A DNA stretch of 64,000 bases from Vibrio stylophorae (GCF_921293875.1 NZ_CAKLDI010000001.1:1985915-2049914), one strand, 5' to 3'; positions 45,601 through 58,523 are shown, counted from the first letter of the stretch. Notes: generated by a model from the sequence alone, not told the origin. A program made the numbers and translations.

Positions 45601-45738
45601 CAGAAATATTAAGCAAAAAGTGAAAGTTATTGAGGCGATCACAGTCGTTGATTAATTAATCAATAAAACATGATGCTCAGCCAAGATATATTTGACTGGT
45701 TTTTTTATCATCAGCATCTGTTTATTCCATAGTGAAAT

Positions 45739-47637
45739 ATGCAACAGATCATGAACTTAACACTAAAACAAAAATTACTAGCAGCCTTTTTAAGCGCAAT
45801 CTTAATTGCTTGCGTCTCATTAGCTACCTTTGCTTCAAACGCGCTTTTTCAACAAACACGCGACTCAATTGAGACACGTGCGCAAAGTCTTAGTTTGATT
45901 GCATCAGAGTCCATCTCCAGCTGGCTGGAGCAAAAACAACATATGATCGCCACCTTGGATTTTCTCAATCCATACAATGAACAAGCGGTGGATCATGACA
46001 TGCTGGCGCTAAAAAAAGCGGGCCAGTTTTCCGATATTTTCTTTGGCCGACTCAATGGCGATTTTTATGTCGCTGGCCTCAATGGTCGCCATCCCACCAT
46101 CGACGCGCGCAAAGCTGGATGGTTTCAACAGGCGCTCAAAGCAAACCAACTGATCATCACGCCTGTGTATGAAGGATCAGACAATAAAGGCGCCATGGTC
46201 ACCATCGCGATCCCCATGCGCGCACAGGAACAAGTGATTGGCGTGGTCGGCGGTGATGTGCCGCTATCACACCTGCAAAAAGTGATTAGCCAATACAATG
46301 CGGGTACCAATACGCTCTCGATGCTGGTCGACAGCGATGGCCGTTTGCTTTCTCATCCGGAACCGCAGTGGCTTGGCAAAAATATGATGACATTTAATCC
46401 GCAAATGGATCGCGAGCTGGCTTATCAAAGTGCCAAAGATCGCAGCATGATGACCGTTGAGCGAGATGATGAACAAAAGCTCTACTTCTTTACTCCCATT
46501 CGCGGTAACCATTGGCTCTTTGCCATTGAACTCGATGAAAGCACGGAAGAAGCCGGATTCTACGCCCTGCTAAAGCAACAGATTATCTTCTCCATTGTGT
46601 TTATGGCGGTGGTGATTGGCCTACTCTCTTGGCTGGTCAACTATCTCTTCGTGAATCTCAAGCAAGTGTCTAACGCTATGGTTGCCATTGCGGCGGGCGA
46701 TGCTGATCTCACCCAACGCATTGAGGTACATACCCAAGATGAAGTGGGCGAGCTCGCGCGCCAATTCAACGCCTTTTGCAGCAAAATGCATAGCATGATG
46801 AGCCACCTTCGCCAAGTCAGTGATGAGTTATCGTCGCAAGCCGATGATACCGCACATCACGCGCAGATTCGTGCTGAGCGTATCTCGCAACAGCAAGGGG
46901 AGATCAATATGGTGGCAACGGCAATGACAGAGATGGCCTCTGCGACCACGCAAATTGCCAGCCATGCGGAAAACACGGCGCACACATCAGGGGAAACCGT
47001 CGATCATGTTGAGCAAGGCCGCTTTGTGGTGAGTCAGAGTCAGCAGTCAATCACCAACCTTGCTAGTGAAGTGGACAATGCTACCACGGTGATTGCTGAG
47101 CTCAGCAACCATGCCAATAATATTTCGAGTATTTTGTCGACCATTCAGGATATCGCCGATCAAACGAACCTTTTGGCGCTTAATGCGGCGATAGAAGCGG
47201 CGCGCGCTGGTGAGCAAGGGCGTGGATTTGCCGTGGTAGCCGATGAAGTGCGGGTGCTCAGTCAGCGCACCCACGCCTCCACCTCGGAGATTCAACAAAC
47301 CATCGAAACCTTGCAGCAAATTACCGAGCAAGCAGTGACACTGATGCGCGGCTCAAAAACGCTGGCTGAAACCAGTGTTGAAGATGCCAATAGCGCCAAT
47401 GATAGCCTCAGCCAAATCAATCAGTCCGTCACCCGCATTAGCGATATGGCCACGGAGATTGCCTCTGCGGCTGAAGAGCAAAGCGCCGTGACCGCTGAAA
47501 TTACTCAAAACACAGAAACCGTTCGCGAGGTTGCCGAAGAACTGGCACAGGAGGCAACCGATGCCCTCAATCAAGCCAACCAACTGAAGCATTTAGCAAC
47601 AAGTCTTAATCAAGAAATTGGCCGCTTCAAACTTTAA
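45739..47637 (+). CDS. methyl-accepting chemotaxis protein, dCache type
   Basis: A 632-residue chemoreceptor. It has membrane helix 1 (about residues 10-32), a periplasmic double-Cache ligand domain (about 35-280; [20 protein letters not shown] and [15 protein letters not shown]), helix 2 (about 283-303), a HAMP domain (about 305-357; [21 protein letters not shown]), and a cytoplasmic coiled coil with the conserved tip [20 protein letters not shown] and [15 protein letters not shown]. Such dCache receptors in vibrios often sense amino acids. It signals to CheA/CheW. Alternative start at ATG 45751. Strong terminator follows. Confidence 0.93.
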   Translation: MQQIMNLTLKQKLLAAFLSAILIACVSLATFASNALFQQTRDSIETRAQSLSLIASESISSWLEQKQHMIATLDFLNPYNEQAVDHDMLALKKAGQFSDIFFGRLNGDFYVAGLNGRHPTIDARKAGWFQQALKANQLIITPVYEGSDNKGAMVTIAIPMRAQEQVIGVVGGDVPLSHLQKVISQYNAGTNTLSMLVDSDGRLLSHPEPQWLGKNMMTFNPQMDRELAYQSAKDRSMMTVERDDEQKLYFFTPIRGNHWLFAIELDESTEEAGFYALLKQQIIFSIVFMAVVIGLLSWLVNYLFVNLKQVSNAMVAIAAGDADLTQRIEVHTQDEVGELARQFNAFCSKMHSMMSHLRQVSDELSSQADDTAHHAQIRAERISQQQGEINMVATAMTEMASATTQIASHAENTAHTSGETVDHVEQGRFVVSQSQQSITNLASEVDNATTVIAELSNHANNISSILSTIQDIADQTNLLALNAAIEAARAGEQGRGFAVVADEVRVLSQRTHASTSEIQQTIETLQQITEQAVTLMRGSKTLAETSVEDANSANDSLSQINQSVTRISDMATEIASAAEEQSAVTAEITQNTETVREVAEELAQEATDALNQANQLKHLATSLNQEIGRFKL

Positions 47638-47665
47638 TTAGAAGCCAATCCGGCCGCACCTGTTC

Positions 47666-47714
47666 GGCGAGTTTTGCTGCCACTCTTCCATCAGCAAAAC
47701 TCGCCTTTTTTATT
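47666..47714 (+). terminator. chemoreceptor gene terminator
   Basis: Perfect 14-bp arms GGCGAGTTTTGCTG and CAGCAAAACTCGCC with a 12-base loop and a run of T. Confidence 0.92.
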
Positions 47715-47757
47715 GCTTTTTTTCACTGCCACCCATATTCCAACGCGAAAAGCACGC

Positions 47758-47788
47758 ATAAAAAAACCGCTCAGGCTGAGCGGTTTTT
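47758..47788 (-). terminator. kdsA terminator
   Basis: AAACCGCTCA-GG-CTGAGCGGTTT; on the minus strand it is followed by a T run. About 60 bases past the kdsA stop. Confidence 0.88.
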
Positions 47789-47849
47789 GATGGATCTTGA
47801 TACAGATTTTTATATCAGCGTCGGGGCTAAGCGTTAGCCACCCGATTTT

Positions 47850-49524
<1,675 letters not shown>

Positions 49525-49608
49525 AACTTATCTTTATGAATTTAAACCGCAATCCATCGTGGTAAGCAACGATGGCAAAACCAAATCTATTTTATCGATA
49601 CAACATAG

Positions 49609-49640
49609 AAAAGCAGTGCGCTTTGCTGAGCACTGCTTTT
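49609..49640 (-). terminator. terminator-like hairpin after sirB2
   Basis: Perfect 11-bp arms AAAAGCAGTGC and GCACTGCTTTT with a ten-base loop, just before the sirB2 stop side. It may separate sirB1-kdsA from the upstream genes. Confidence 0.7.
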
Positions 49641-49642
49641 GA

Positions 49643-50038
49643 TTAACCAAATAGATAGCTTTGCTTGGTCAATGAAAGCGTCACTGCCATCACCACCCAG
49701 CCAAGGGCACCTAAGCCACAAAATGTACGGAACAATCGGCCACGCGCTTGGTTCATCGCCATAACGCCCAGTGCAATATAAGCAAATAGGCAGGTGAATT
49801 TTTCAAGTAACCAACGGTGCTCTGGCGCTAGTGGGTTGATCTGCAAACTCAGCATCAACATTAAACCAGTCACAATCAGCAGTGTATCGACTGCGCGTGG
49901 CAGCATTTTCATCATTCGATGCTGTTGCCACGGCTGACGAGCAAGAGATGGCACCAGCAAGGTAGAAAAACGAAAAGTGAACAAGCTGACGCTCAAGATC
50001 ACCAGAATAATATGGCTGTAGTGCATGATGGAAATCAT
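49643..50038 (-). CDS. sirB2: SirB2-family membrane protein
   Basis: A 131-residue protein with four hydrophobic segments (LVILSVSLFTFRFSTLLV; LIVTGLMLMLSLQ; LEKFTCLFAYIALGVMAMNQ; GLGALGWVVMAVTLSL). It matches the invasion-regulator-associated SirB2 family. The AAGGAGT ribosome site supports the ATG at 50038. The function is not known. Confidence 0.87.
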   Translation of the reverse strand: MISIMHYSHIILVILSVSLFTFRFSTLLVPSLARQPWQQHRMMKMLPRAVDTLLIVTGLMLMLSLQINPLAPEHRWLLEKFTCLFAYIALGVMAMNQARGRLFRTFCGLGALGWVVMAVTLSLTKQSYLFG

Positions 50039-50100
50039 TGTGACTCCTTATTGTTGTTCTATTTTGTGCTGCTATTTTTGTTCGGCTATTTATTGTACTT

Positions 50101-50943
50101 CTATGGCTGCCATTGACCTAAGGTGACGCGATCGCGACCACCATAGTCTTGTTCGGTGCGAACTTGGCAATACCCTTTTTGTTGTAGTAGCTGTCGAACT
50201 GCCAAACCCTGATCGTAACCATGCTCAAAGGCCAACCAACCACCGGATTGCAAATGGTCAATGGCATGCGTGCTAATCCAATCGATATCCGACAAGCCGT
50301 GATCACCAGCCACCAAGGCAGAGCGAGGCTCAAAACGTACATCACCTTGCTCAAGATGGGGATCGGCATCATCAATATAGGGCGGATTAGAAACAATGAG
50401 ATCAAAACGCTGACCAGCCAAGGCATCAAACCAGTTGCTCTGTACAAAGCGAACCTGTGGCAGGTTGAGTTTTTGTCCATTGCACTGCGCAAGCTGCACC
50501 GCACCTTCAATGCGATCCACCCCAGTCACCGCACAATCGCGACGCTCACTAGCTAACGCTAAAGCAATCGCGCCTGTACCTGTACCTAAGTCCAAAATAC
50601 TTGCCGCTGATGCGGGAAGCAGTTCCAGCGCAACTTCAACCAAGCGCTCGGTATCAGGCCGTGGAATCAAGGTATCGGGGGAGACAGACAAAGGCAGTGA
50701 CCAAAATTCACGCTCGCCAATTAAATAAGCCACGGGCTCACCTTGCTGACGACGGCTAATCAAGTTTTGGTATTGCTGCCACTGGACTTCTGAAAGCTGT
50801 GCATCAGGCCAAGTAAAGAGATAGCTGCGCGGTTTATCCAGCACAAAACACAGCAAAAGCGCCGCATCGAGTTTGGCGCTTTCACTTTCAAATTGGGCGC
50901 AGGCAAATTGCTGCGCCTGTTCAAGGTTTGGCAATGCTGCCAT
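50101..50943 (-). CDS. prmC: release factor glutamine N5-methyltransferase
   Basis: A 280-residue HemK-type enzyme. The SAM loop is ILDLGTGTGAIALALA and the catalytic Asn-Pro-Pro-Tyr is in [15 protein letters not shown]. It methylates the Gln of the GGQ loop in release factors RF1 and RF2. Its ATG overlaps the prfA stop by one base (TAATG), so it is translationally coupled with its own substrate gene. Confidence 0.96.
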   Translation of the reverse strand: MAALPNLEQAQQFACAQFESESAKLDAALLLCFVLDKPRSYLFTWPDAQLSEVQWQQYQNLISRRQQGEPVAYLIGEREFWSLPLSVSPDTLIPRPDTERLVEVALELLPASAASILDLGTGTGAIALALASERRDCAVTGVDRIEGAVQLAQCNGQKLNLPQVRFVQSNWFDALAGQRFDLIVSNPPYIDDADPHLEQGDVRFEPRSALVAGDHGLSDIDWISTHAIDHLQSGGWLAFEHGYDQGLAVRQLLQQKGYCQVRTEQDYGGRDRVTLGQWQP

Positions 50944-52031
50944 TAGTTTTGCTCAGAGAGCGCCGCCAATTGGTCGGCTTGATACTCTTGCAATACCGGC
51001 TGCACCATACAATCCAAATCACCTTCCATCACTTCAGTCAGACGGTAAACCGTCAAGGTGATGCGGTGATCGGACACGCGGCCCTGTGGATAGTTGTAAG
51101 TACGAATGCGGTCAGAACGGTCGCCCGAACCAAGCAGGTTACGACGGGTACTCGCTTCTTCCGCCTGACGTTTGTCTTTTTCAGCTTGCGTGATACGCGC
51201 TGCAAGTACAGACATCGCCTTGGCTTTGTTCTTATGCTGTGAACGCTCGTCCTGACACTCCACCACAATACCTGTTGGCAAGTGGGTAATACGAATGGCT
51301 GAGTCCGTGGTGTTAACGTGCTGACCACCCGCGCCTGAAGAGCGGAAGGTATCGATTTTCAGATCGTTGGTGTTGATCTCTGGAATTTCAGCTTCTGGCA
51401 CTTCAGGTAGCACGGCAACCGTACAAGCCGACGTATGCACACGCCCCTGAGATTCGGTTTCAGGAACGCGCTGCACGCGGTGACCGCCTGATTCAAATTT
51501 CAGTACGCCGTAAGCACCATCACCATTGATTTTGGCGATCATCTCTTTGTAACCACCATGCTCAGCATCGTTCGCGCTCATCACTTCCACACGCCAGCCA
51601 CGCTTTTCTGCATAACGGCTATACATGCGGAATAGATCGCCAGCAAAGATACCCGCTTCATCGCCACCAGCACCGGCGCGAATTTCCACAAAGCAGTTGC
51701 GATCATCATTTGGATCTTTTGGCAGTAGCAAAATTTGTAGCTCAGCCGTCATGGTTTCCATGGCTGCTTTCGCCGCTTTGATCTCATCTTGCGCCATTTC
51801 ACGCATCTCAGGATCATCTTCCTGCGCCATCTCAAAAGCGGCATCTAAATCTTGCTGTGCTTGCTGATAGTTTTGGAAACACTTGGTCACTTCCTCGAGC
51901 TGCGAGTACTCTTTTGAAAGTGCGCGGAATCGGTCTTGATCGCCAAGTACGCCCGGATCACCCAATAGGTGTTGCACTTCTTCATAGCGCTCAACCAAGG
52001 CTTCTAATTTGGCTAAAATCGATGGTTTCAT
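50943..52031 (-). CDS. prfA: peptide chain release factor 1
   Basis: A 362-residue RF1 that recognises UAA and UAG. The Gly-Gly-Gln loop is in [20 protein letters not shown], and the N-terminal coiled part and [18 protein letters not shown] segment are typical. Its Gln is the target of PrmC next door. Eleven bases separate it from hemA in the same operon. Confidence 0.97.
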   Translation of the reverse strand: MKPSILAKLEALVERYEEVQHLLGDPGVLGDQDRFRALSKEYSQLEEVTKCFQNYQQAQQDLDAAFEMAQEDDPEMREMAQDEIKAAKAAMETMTAELQILLLPKDPNDDRNCFVEIRAGAGGDEAGIFAGDLFRMYSRYAEKRGWRVEVMSANDAEHGGYKEMIAKINGDGAYGVLKFESGGHRVQRVPETESQGRVHTSACTVAVLPEVPEAEIPEINTNDLKIDTFRSSGAGGQHVNTTDSAIRITHLPTGIVVECQDERSQHKNKAKAMSVLAARITQAEKDKRQAEEASTRRNLLGSGDRSDRIRTYNYPQGRVSDHRITLTVYRLTEVMEGDLDCMVQPVLQEYQADQLAALSEQN

Positions 52032-52041
52032 AGGTTTTGTT

Positions 52042-53301
52042 TCACTCTTGAGAATCCAAACCCAAACTCTCGCAAATCACACGCAATCGGTCTGGATCAC
52101 CCGCTTTCGCTGCCGTTTGCATGGCAACGGTGGGGGCATGGATCAATTTATTGGTTAACTTACTAGTCAAAGTCTGCAGCACACGCTCTGGGTCTTGACC
52201 ATTGGCAATTTGCTGCAATCCCTGTTGTATCAATTCTTGGCGCATTCGCTCTGTTTGCTGGCGATATAACTTAATATGATCCACCGCAAGCAAGGCACGT
52301 AGCTGCTGCATAAATTCAGCGCTATGCTCAGTCACCATCACTTCCGCTTTGACCGCTTCAACGCGGCGCTGTGCTTGGTTCTGAGCGATAATGGCGTCAA
52401 GCTCATCTAAGGTATAGAGGTAAGCATCATTGAGCTCGCCCACCTCAGGTTCAATATCGCGTGGTACCGCAATATCCACCAGCAGCATTGGCCGCTGACG
52501 GCGTGTTTTTAATGCACGCTCCACCATCCCTTTACCAACAATTGGCAGTGGGCTTGCTGTGGAACTAATGACGATATCAGCGCGAGCGATTTGCTCGCTA
52601 ATTTCTGGCAAACCAATCACCTGAGCTTGATATTGCTCAGCGAAAATTTGCGCATTATCTAAATTACGGTTCGCCACAATGAGCTGGCGACAGCCATGCT
52701 CATGAAGATGCTGAGCGACCAAAGCGATGGTCTCGCCTGCGCCCACCAACATCACAGTGGCTTGCTCTAAAGATTCAAAAATCTGACGCGCCAAAGAGCA
52801 TGCAGCATAAGCCACAGATACCGCGTTACCGCCAATATCTGTTTCTGTACGCACCTTTTTAGCAATGGCAAAGGTACGCTGAAAAACGCGCTCAAGCGTC
52901 GAACCAAGACAGCCGCCTAGCTTGGCGTCTTGGTAGGCCTTTTTCACTTGGCCTAAAATTTGAGGTTCCCCGAGAACCATGGAGTCTAAGCCGCAGGAAA
53001 CACGCATCAGGTGTTTCACCGCCGCTTGCTCTTCATGGATATAAACACTTGGCATCAACTGCTCTAAAGACACTTGATGAAATTGACTCAGCCAGTCCAG
53101 CATGACTGCCGCGCCTGCTTGTCGCATCGCGCAATAGAGTTCCGTTCGATTACAGGTAGAGACAATCACCACCCCATCTACATCTGGGTGGTCTTTCAGT
53201 TGAGTTAGTGCCTGCGTTAATTTCTCTGGGCCAAACGCCACCTGCTCTCGCAGGGCTAAGGGCGCAGTTTGATGATTGATGCCAATCGCAAGCAAAATCA
53301 T
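52042..53301 (-). CDS. hemA: glutamyl-tRNA reductase
   Basis: A 419-residue enzyme, first step of the C5 route to 5-aminolevulinate. The N-terminus [20 protein letters not shown] is typical, with catalytic Cys50 in [11 protein letters not shown]. The NADPH part follows ([17 protein letters not shown]), then the C-terminal dimerisation helix. The frame is open 37 codons further upstream, but that part overlaps the divergent lolB leader and has no family resemblance. Ribosome site weak. First gene of the operon. Confidence 0.96.
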   Translation of the reverse strand: MILLAIGINHQTAPLALREQVAFGPEKLTQALTQLKDHPDVDGVVIVSTCNRTELYCAMRQAGAAVMLDWLSQFHQVSLEQLMPSVYIHEEQAAVKHLMRVSCGLDSMVLGEPQILGQVKKAYQDAKLGGCLGSTLERVFQRTFAIAKKVRTETDIGGNAVSVAYAACSLARQIFESLEQATVMLVGAGETIALVAQHLHEHGCRQLIVANRNLDNAQIFAEQYQAQVIGLPEISEQIARADIVISSTASPLPIVGKGMVERALKTRRQRPMLLVDIAVPRDIEPEVGELNDAYLYTLDELDAIIAQNQAQRRVEAVKAEVMVTEHSAEFMQQLRALLAVDHIKLYRQQTERMRQELIQQGLQQIANGQDPERVLQTLTSKLTNKLIHAPTVAMQTAAKAGDPDRLRVICESLGLDSQE

Positions 53302-53512
53302 AACGTGGAATGGTCTCGTAACAGCAAAGGAAGCAAGTGCGCCTCTGAAAAAAAAGCTATCGGCGGATTCTACTTGATGGCCGCCTTCATGAAAAGCAAT
53401 GACACGGGTCATTCACAGGAAAAGCCCGCTAATGGTACACTGTTTGTTCGTTTATCAAGATATTATCAGTGTTGCGCTGCTTTGCCGCAAATTACATCAC
53501 AAGGATAAATGG

Positions 53513-54142
53513 ATGTTTAGCACCCTATTTTCGCGCAGCTCTCGTCTGCTCAGTTTGGCACTGATTTTACTGGTCAGTGGTTGTAGCATTACCCCCTCAG
53601 ACCAATCTGTGAATTGGCCCGAACAAGTTCAAGCACTCAAGCAAGTCGACAACTACACGGTGCGTGGCAAACTGGGCTATATCAACACCCAACCCAAAGA
53701 AAAATTTTCGCTATCACTATACTGGCGTCAGCAGCAGCGTGATTACCAAGTGCGGCTCACGGATTTTATGGGCCAAACTCGCCTGCTACTGGAAGTTGAA
53801 GGCGGCACTGCCACTTTGATTGATGATGACGACCAGACCTATGTGGGCACCAATGCCCCAGCACTCATTTGGCAACTCACTGGCCTACAACTACCAGTGG
53901 ATACCCTGCGCGATTGGCTCAAAGGCCTGCCGACCGATGCCGACGATATTGTCTTTGACGACAAAGGCCGCGTCGCACAGCTCACCAAGTGGCATCAAGG
54001 TCAGCACTGGACGTTGGTCTATCACAGCTACCAAGATGTGGTGGTTGATGGTCAGCTTTATGTATTGCCACTGAACCTCACGCTATCGCACGACACCTTA
54101 AAAATAAAAATCGCCATCTCCGAATGGCAGCTAGACCAATAA
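53513..54142 (+). CDS. lolB: outer-membrane lipoprotein receptor LolB
   Basis: A 209-residue lipoprotein with the lipobox Val-Ser-Gly-Cys24 and the LolB pattern (VRGKLGYINTQPKEKFSLSL, YQVRLTDFMGQTRLLLEVEG). It accepts lipoproteins from LolA and inserts them into the outer membrane. ATG at 53513 after AAGGA gives a proper signal peptide; 38 codons of open frame upstream are not homologous. Divergent from hemA, leading lolB-ispE. Confidence 0.95.
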   Translation: MFSTLFSRSSRLLSLALILLVSGCSITPSDQSVNWPEQVQALKQVDNYTVRGKLGYINTQPKEKFSLSLYWRQQQRDYQVRLTDFMGQTRLLLEVEGGTATLIDDDDQTYVGTNAPALIWQLTGLQLPVDTLRDWLKGLPTDADDIVFDDKGRVAQLTKWHQGQHWTLVYHSYQDVVVDGQLYVLPLNLTLSHDTLKIKIAISEWQLDQ

Positions 54143-54157
54143 GCGAAAACGTAACCA

Positions 54158-55042
54158 ATGAGCATTGCTATGACTGCAGCACAGAATCCCTATCTCAATC
54201 AAACAAGCCAATGGCCAGCGCCCGCCAAGCTCAACCTGTTTTTGTATATTACGGGGCAGCGTGCCAATGGTTATCACGATCTGCAGACCCTTTTTCAATT
54301 TTTAGATTATGGGGACACCCTCACCATCACGCCCAATGCCAGTGGCGAGATCACCCTGACCCCTGAATTTGCCGATGTACCGCTCGAGCAAAACCTCATT
54401 TATCGCGCGGCCAAACACCTCAAAGAACACAGCCAATGCGAGCTTGGTGCACACATTCATATCGATAAAATTTTACCCATGGGTGGCGGTTTAGGTGGCG
54501 GTTCGTCTAATGCGGCAACCACCTTGGTCGCGCTCAATGCACTATGGCAAACCCAATGTTCGCCGCAACAACTGGCTGATTTGGGTCTGAGCTTAGGTGC
54601 TGATGTGCCCATTTTTGTACACGGCCATGCTGCGCTTGCAGAAGGTGTCGGTGAGCTCTTTACCCCCGCAGAACCAAAAGAAAATTGGTATTTGGTTGTC
54701 AAGCCAGATGTACAAATTGCCACGGCGAGCGTCTTTGGTCATCCACAGTTGACACGCAACACACCAAAGCGTAGCGCTGAAGCCTTATTTGACGCGCCTT
54801 ACGGAAACGATTGCGAAAATATCGTGAGAACTCTGTATCCTGAGGTTGATATGGGACTTTCATGGCTGCTAGAATACGCGCCGTCTCGATTGACCGGAAC
54901 GGGTGCTTGTTTATTCGGTGAATTTGCCGATAAGCAGCATGCACAGACTGCGTTTCAAGCGAGACCGCACTGGTTAAGTGGATTTGTTGCCAAAGGATTG
55001 AACCAATCACCTTTACTCGCGGCACTCAAGCGCAACACTTAA
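54158..55042 (+). CDS. ispE: 4-diphosphocytidyl-2-C-methyl-D-erythritol kinase
   Basis: A 294-residue GHMP kinase of the MEP isoprenoid pathway. The N-terminal [20 protein letters not shown] and the ATP loop [15 protein letters not shown] (Gly/Ser-rich) are intact, as is the C-terminal [12 protein letters not shown]. It is 15 bases after lolB and 42 bases before prs. ATG at 54170 is an alternative start. Confidence 0.96.
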   Translation: MSIAMTAAQNPYLNQTSQWPAPAKLNLFLYITGQRANGYHDLQTLFQFLDYGDTLTITPNASGEITLTPEFADVPLEQNLIYRAAKHLKEHSQCELGAHIHIDKILPMGGGLGGGSSNAATTLVALNALWQTQCSPQQLADLGLSLGADVPIFVHGHAALAEGVGELFTPAEPKENWYLVVKPDVQIATASVFGHPQLTRNTPKRSAEALFDAPYGNDCENIVRTLYPEVDMGLSWLLEYAPSRLTGTGACLFGEFADKQHAQTAFQARPHWLSGFVAKGLNQSPLLAALKRNT

Positions 55043-55084
55043 CCGAACAACAATTTAAATGGATGCAACCCTGAGGTTTCCACC

Positions 55085-56032
55085 GTGCCTGATATGAAGC
55101 TGTTTGCCGGTAACGCGACACCGGAACTAGCCCAACGTATTGCCGACCGCTTATACATCTCCCTTGGCGACGCCACCGTAGGCCGTTTTTCTGACGGCGA
55201 AGTTTGTGTACAAATCAATGAAAACGTACGTGGTAGCGATGTTTTCATCATTCAATCAACTTGTGCACCAACCAATGATAACCTAATGGAACTGGTGGTG
55301 ATGATCGACGCCCTTCGTCGTGCATCAGCAGGCCGTATTACCGCAGTTATCCCTTATTTTGGCTATGCCCGCCAAGACCGCCGCGTTCGTAGTGCTCGTG
55401 TGCCAATCACCGCAAAAGTTGTTGCTGATTTCCTATCAAACGTTGGCGTTGACCGCGTATTGACTGTTGACCTTCACGCAGAACAAATCCAAGGCTTCTT
55501 CGATGTGCCTGTAGACAATGTATTTGGTAGCCCAGTGCTACTTGAAGATATGTTGGCTAAGAAACTTGAAGATCCAGTGGTTGTTTCTCCAGATATCGGT
55601 GGCGTTGTCCGTGCACGCGCTATCGCGAAACTTTTGGATGACACTGATATCGCAATCATCGACAAACGTCGCCCACGTGCAAACGTGTCTCAAGTGATGC
55701 ACTTGATTGGTGATGTTGAAGGTCGTGACTGTATCATCGTGGACGACATGATCGATACTGGCGGTACCCTATGTAAAGCGGCTGAAGCGTTGAAAAACCG
55801 CGGTGCAAAACGTGTATTCGCTTACGCAACGCACCCAGTATTCTCAGGCACTGCAGTAGAAAACATTCGCGAATCAGTATTGGACGAGATCATCATCACT
55901 GACTCTATTCCACTTCGTGAAGATATTCTGGCAACCGGTAAAGTGTCTCAATTGACTCTTTCTGGCATGCTTGCTGAAGCGATTCGTCGTATCAGCAACG
56001 AAGAATCTGTTTCTGCGATGTTTGAACACTAA
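55085..56032 (+). CDS. prs: ribose-phosphate pyrophosphokinase
   Basis: A 315-residue PRPP synthase, making 5-phosphoribosyl pyrophosphate for nucleotides, His and Trp. Motifs are [26 protein letters not shown], the Mg-binding [12 protein letters not shown] and the PRPP loop [17 protein letters not shown] start, as in E. coli prs. Preferred-codon use is strong. Followed by a terminator. Confidence 0.97.
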   Translation: MPDMKLFAGNATPELAQRIADRLYISLGDATVGRFSDGEVCVQINENVRGSDVFIIQSTCAPTNDNLMELVVMIDALRRASAGRITAVIPYFGYARQDRRVRSARVPITAKVVADFLSNVGVDRVLTVDLHAEQIQGFFDVPVDNVFGSPVLLEDMLAKKLEDPVVVSPDIGGVVRARAIAKLLDDTDIAIIDKRRPRANVSQVMHLIGDVEGRDCIIVDDMIDTGGTLCKAAEALKNRGAKRVFAYATHPVFSGTAVENIRESVLDEIIITDSIPLREDILATGKVSQLTLSGMLAEAIRRISNEESVSAMFEH

Positions 56033-56047
56033 TCGCACCTCAGGTTG

Positions 56048-56078
56048 AAAAAACGCCTCGCAATGCGAGGCGTTTTTG
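56048..56078 (+). terminator. prs terminator
   Basis: AAAACGCCTCGC-AAT-GCGAGGCGTTTT with a T run, 16 bases after the prs stop. Confidence 0.92.
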
Positions 56079-56165
56079 TTTCTCGTTTGAGCTCATCGCG
56101 TGGTTAGTGATAACATAACGCGCTTTTTTGGGCCGAGGCCCTTTGACCATCAAGGATTTCTCATC

Positions 56166-56756
56166 GTGAACGCAGATATTTGTCTTCTCGTCGGTTTGGC
56201 CAATCCAGGCCAACAATATGAGGCTACACGCCATAATGCGGGTGCATGGGTGGTACAAGAGTTGGCACGCCAACATCAAGTCACACTTAAAGAAGAAGCG
56301 AAATTCTTTGGCTACACTGGCCGCATCAATACCGCGAAAGGTGAGTTACGCTTATTGATCCCAACAACGTTTATGAACCTTTCAGGAAAAGCGATTGCGG
56401 CCATGGCGAAATTTTATCGCATCAGCCCAGAGCAAATTCTGATCGCGCATGATGAGCTCGATCTCCCACCTGGGGTTGCTAAATTTAAACTCGGTGGTGG
56501 TCATGGTGGTCATAATGGCCTACGCGATACCATCAGCTCGCTAGGCAATAATAAAAACTTCTATCGCCTACGTATTGGTATTGGTCATCCGGGCCATAAA
56601 GATAAAGTGGCGGGCTATGTGCTTACCAAAGCACCCACCGACCAACAAATTTTATTGGATCGCAGCGTCGATGAATCCGTACGCTGTTTGGATATTTTAC
56701 TCTCAGAGGGTTTAGCCAAAGCGCAAAACCGTCTTCACGCTTTTAAAGCAGACTAA
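56166..56756 (+). CDS. pth: peptidyl-tRNA hydrolase
   Basis: A 196-residue Pth that recycles tRNA from dropped-off peptidyl-tRNA. The catalytic His is in [13 protein letters not shown] and the Asp in [24 protein letters not shown] is the substrate loop. I place a GTG start at 56166, ten bases after AAGGA, which gives a normal length; the frame is open 22 codons upstream without homology. It is 14 bases from ychF, the usual pair. Confidence 0.94.
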   Translation: MNADICLLVGLANPGQQYEATRHNAGAWVVQELARQHQVTLKEEAKFFGYTGRINTAKGELRLLIPTTFMNLSGKAIAAMAKFYRISPEQILIAHDELDLPPGVAKFKLGGGHGGHNGLRDTISSLGNNKNFYRLRIGIGHPGHKDKVAGYVLTKAPTDQQILLDRSVDESVRCLDILLSEGLAKAQNRLHAFKAD

Positions 56757-56770
56757 CAAAGGGCTCTATC

Positions 56771-57862
56771 ATGGGTTTTAAATGTGGCATCGTTGGCTTG
56801 CCTAACGTCGGTAAATCTACCCTATTTAACGCACTCACCAAAGCTGGTATCGAAGCGGCAAACTTCCCTTTCTGTACCATTGAGCCAAACACAGGTGTGG
56901 TCCCTGTTCCTGATCCACGTATGGAAGCGCTGGCAGAAATCGTAAAACCAGAGCGCATCCTGCCAACGACAATGGAGTTCGTGGATATTGCAGGTTTGGT
57001 TGCTGGCGCTTCAAAAGGTGAAGGTCTTGGCAATAAATTCCTTGCCAATATTCGTGAAACCGATGCCATTGGTCACGTGGTTCGCTGCTTTGAAAACGAA
57101 AACATCGTACACGTTGCTGGCCGTATCAACCCACTTGAAGATATCGATATCATCAACCTAGAACTCGCCATGGCTGACCTTGACACCTGTGAGCGTGCCA
57201 TGCAGCGCCTTGCAAAACGCGCAAAAGGTGGTGATAACGATGCGAAATTCGAAATCAAAGTGCTAGAAAAAATGCTGCCAGTACTGACCGAAGGTGGCAT
57301 GGCGCGTTCTATGGATCTGAGCAAAGAAGAGATGGCAGCCATCGATTACCTGCACTTCTTGACACTCAAACCAACCATGTACATCGCCAACGTCAATGAT
57401 GATGGCTTCGAAAACAACCCATTCCTTGATCTTGTGATGGCACGAGCAGCAGAAGAAAACGCAGTTGTGGTCCCAGTTTGCGCGGCAATGGAATCAGAAA
57501 TTGCTGAGCTTGATGATGCTGACCGTGAAGAGTTCTTGGCAGATATGGGCATCGAAGAACCAGGCCTTAACCGTGTGATCCGTTCTGGTTACGAGCTTCT
57601 TGCGCTGCAAACTTACTTCACCGCTGGCGTGAAAGAAGTCCGTGCATGGACCATCCCTGTGGGTGCAACAGCGCCAAAAGCAGCGGCAGTGATCCACACC
57701 GACTTTGAAAAAGGCTTTATTCGTGCAGAAGTCGTCGGTTATGACGATTTCATCACCTACCGCGGTGAAAACGGTGCGAAAGATGCCGGTAAATGGCGCT
57801 TGGAAGGTAAAGAATACATCGTCAAAGATGGTGATGTAATGCACTTCCGCTTCAACGTTTAA
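56771..57862 (+). CDS. ychF: ribosome-binding ATPase YchF/OBG-family
   Basis: A 363-residue Obg-superfamily ATPase. The P loop is [15 protein letters not shown] near the N-terminus, the switch [18 protein letters not shown] follows, and the C-terminal TGS-like domain has [20 protein letters not shown]. It prefers ATP and binds the 70S ribosome. Preferred codons are used. A terminator follows. Confidence 0.97.
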   Translation: MGFKCGIVGLPNVGKSTLFNALTKAGIEAANFPFCTIEPNTGVVPVPDPRMEALAEIVKPERILPTTMEFVDIAGLVAGASKGEGLGNKFLANIRETDAIGHVVRCFENENIVHVAGRINPLEDIDIINLELAMADLDTCERAMQRLAKRAKGGDNDAKFEIKVLEKMLPVLTEGGMARSMDLSKEEMAAIDYLHFLTLKPTMYIANVNDDGFENNPFLDLVMARAAEENAVVVPVCAAMESEIAELDDADREEFLADMGIEEPGLNRVIRSGYELLALQTYFTAGVKEVRAWTIPVGATAPKAAAVIHTDFEKGFIRAEVVGYDDFITYRGENGAKDAGKWRLEGKEYIVKDGDVMHFRFNV

Positions 57863-57877
57863 TCACGTTTAGCGCAA

Positions 57878-57908
57878 TAAAAAACGCAGCTTCGGCTGCG
57901 TTTTTTTA
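57878..57908 (+). terminator. ychF terminator
   Basis: AAAAACGCAGC-TTCG-GCTGCGTTTTTTT hairpin, 16 bases past the stop. Confidence 0.92.
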
Positions 57909-58414
57909 TGTGTTTTATTCAAAATTTCGACGCAACATTCTTTTCTAGTCACCAACTATTCTTTTCTAATCACGAACGGGCTTATAGCTAAGCGCCTAAA
58001 TCTAGCCAGCAAAATATGGGAAGATCCTAGGCAAAGCGCAACAAAACGCCAAAAAATAAGACAAGGCAACACAATTTTGCCTGTCAGCAAATCACTCACG
58101 ACGAAAGCACGTCAATATCATTGGCTATATCTTCAGCGACATTTGCAAACACGCTTTTCAGTCACCTCTTTTGCTTCGCCCGAACGCCATGATGCATGCA
58201 TTTAATTTACAAACCAGCAACCGATTTTTGATGTTTTTTACAGCGACTTTTGTCGCACTATCAATCGCTTTGTTTAAAATCCACGCGAACGCGCTGAGAA
58301 TCGCGTTTTTTCCAAAAAAATGGTTGACGCTTTTCCCTGAGATTAGCATAATGCGCCCCGCAGTCAGGACGGAGACCACAAAGCAGTGAGCCACCGACCG
58401 ATGCAAAATATGTA
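57909..58414. other. 506-base region before the tRNA array
   Basis: No convincing gene: two overlapping frames at 58158-58406 are random in look. It contains two imperfect 16-base direct repeats (ATTCTTTTCTARTCAC at 57937 and 57958) and, near the end, an AT-rich stretch and the strong promoter of the tRNA operon. Confidence 0.6.
58324..58352 (+). promoter_or_regulatory. strong stringent-type promoter of the tRNA operon
   Basis: TTGACG (58324-58329), 17 bases, then CATAAT (58347-58352), followed directly by a GC-rich discriminator GCGCCCCG, the mark of ppGpp-controlled stable-RNA promoters. An A/T-rich tract (58306-58320) upstream could be an UP element. The first tRNA begins 62 bases after the -10. 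Confidence 0.8.
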
Positions 58415-58491
58415 GGCTACGTAGCTCAGCTGGTTAGAGCACATCACTCATAATGATGGGGTCACAGGTTCAAATCCCGTCGTAGCCACCA
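58415..58491 (+). tRNA. tRNA-Met(CAT), elongator, copy 1
   Basis: 77 bases with encoded CCA; anticodon CAT at 58449-58451. Acceptor GGCTACG pairs with CGTAGCC. It differs by a few bases from E. coli elongator metT/metU, not the initiator (first pair G-C kept). Confidence 0.97.
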
Positions 58492-58523
58492 TTCTCACCT
58501 AAACGTGAGAACACAATTTGAAT

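Larger units (their letters stand above)
45281..45738. other. 458-base divergent region between metT and a chemoreceptor gene
   Basis: Holds the MetJ boxes near the metT side, a doubtful 64-codon frame (45406-45600) and an AT-rich stretch before the chemoreceptor gene. No other structure is evident. Confidence 0.5.

Noticed and set aside
53399-53512. N-terminal extension of lolB, and the matching extension of hemA (53302-53412)
   Set aside because: The two would overlap head to head, lack ribosome sites and family resemblance; internal starts give proper signal peptide and family length.
58158-58406. Overlapping frames of 82 codons (minus) and 72 codons (plus) before the tRNA array
   Set aside because: Cover the tRNA promoter, random composition, no ribosome sites.
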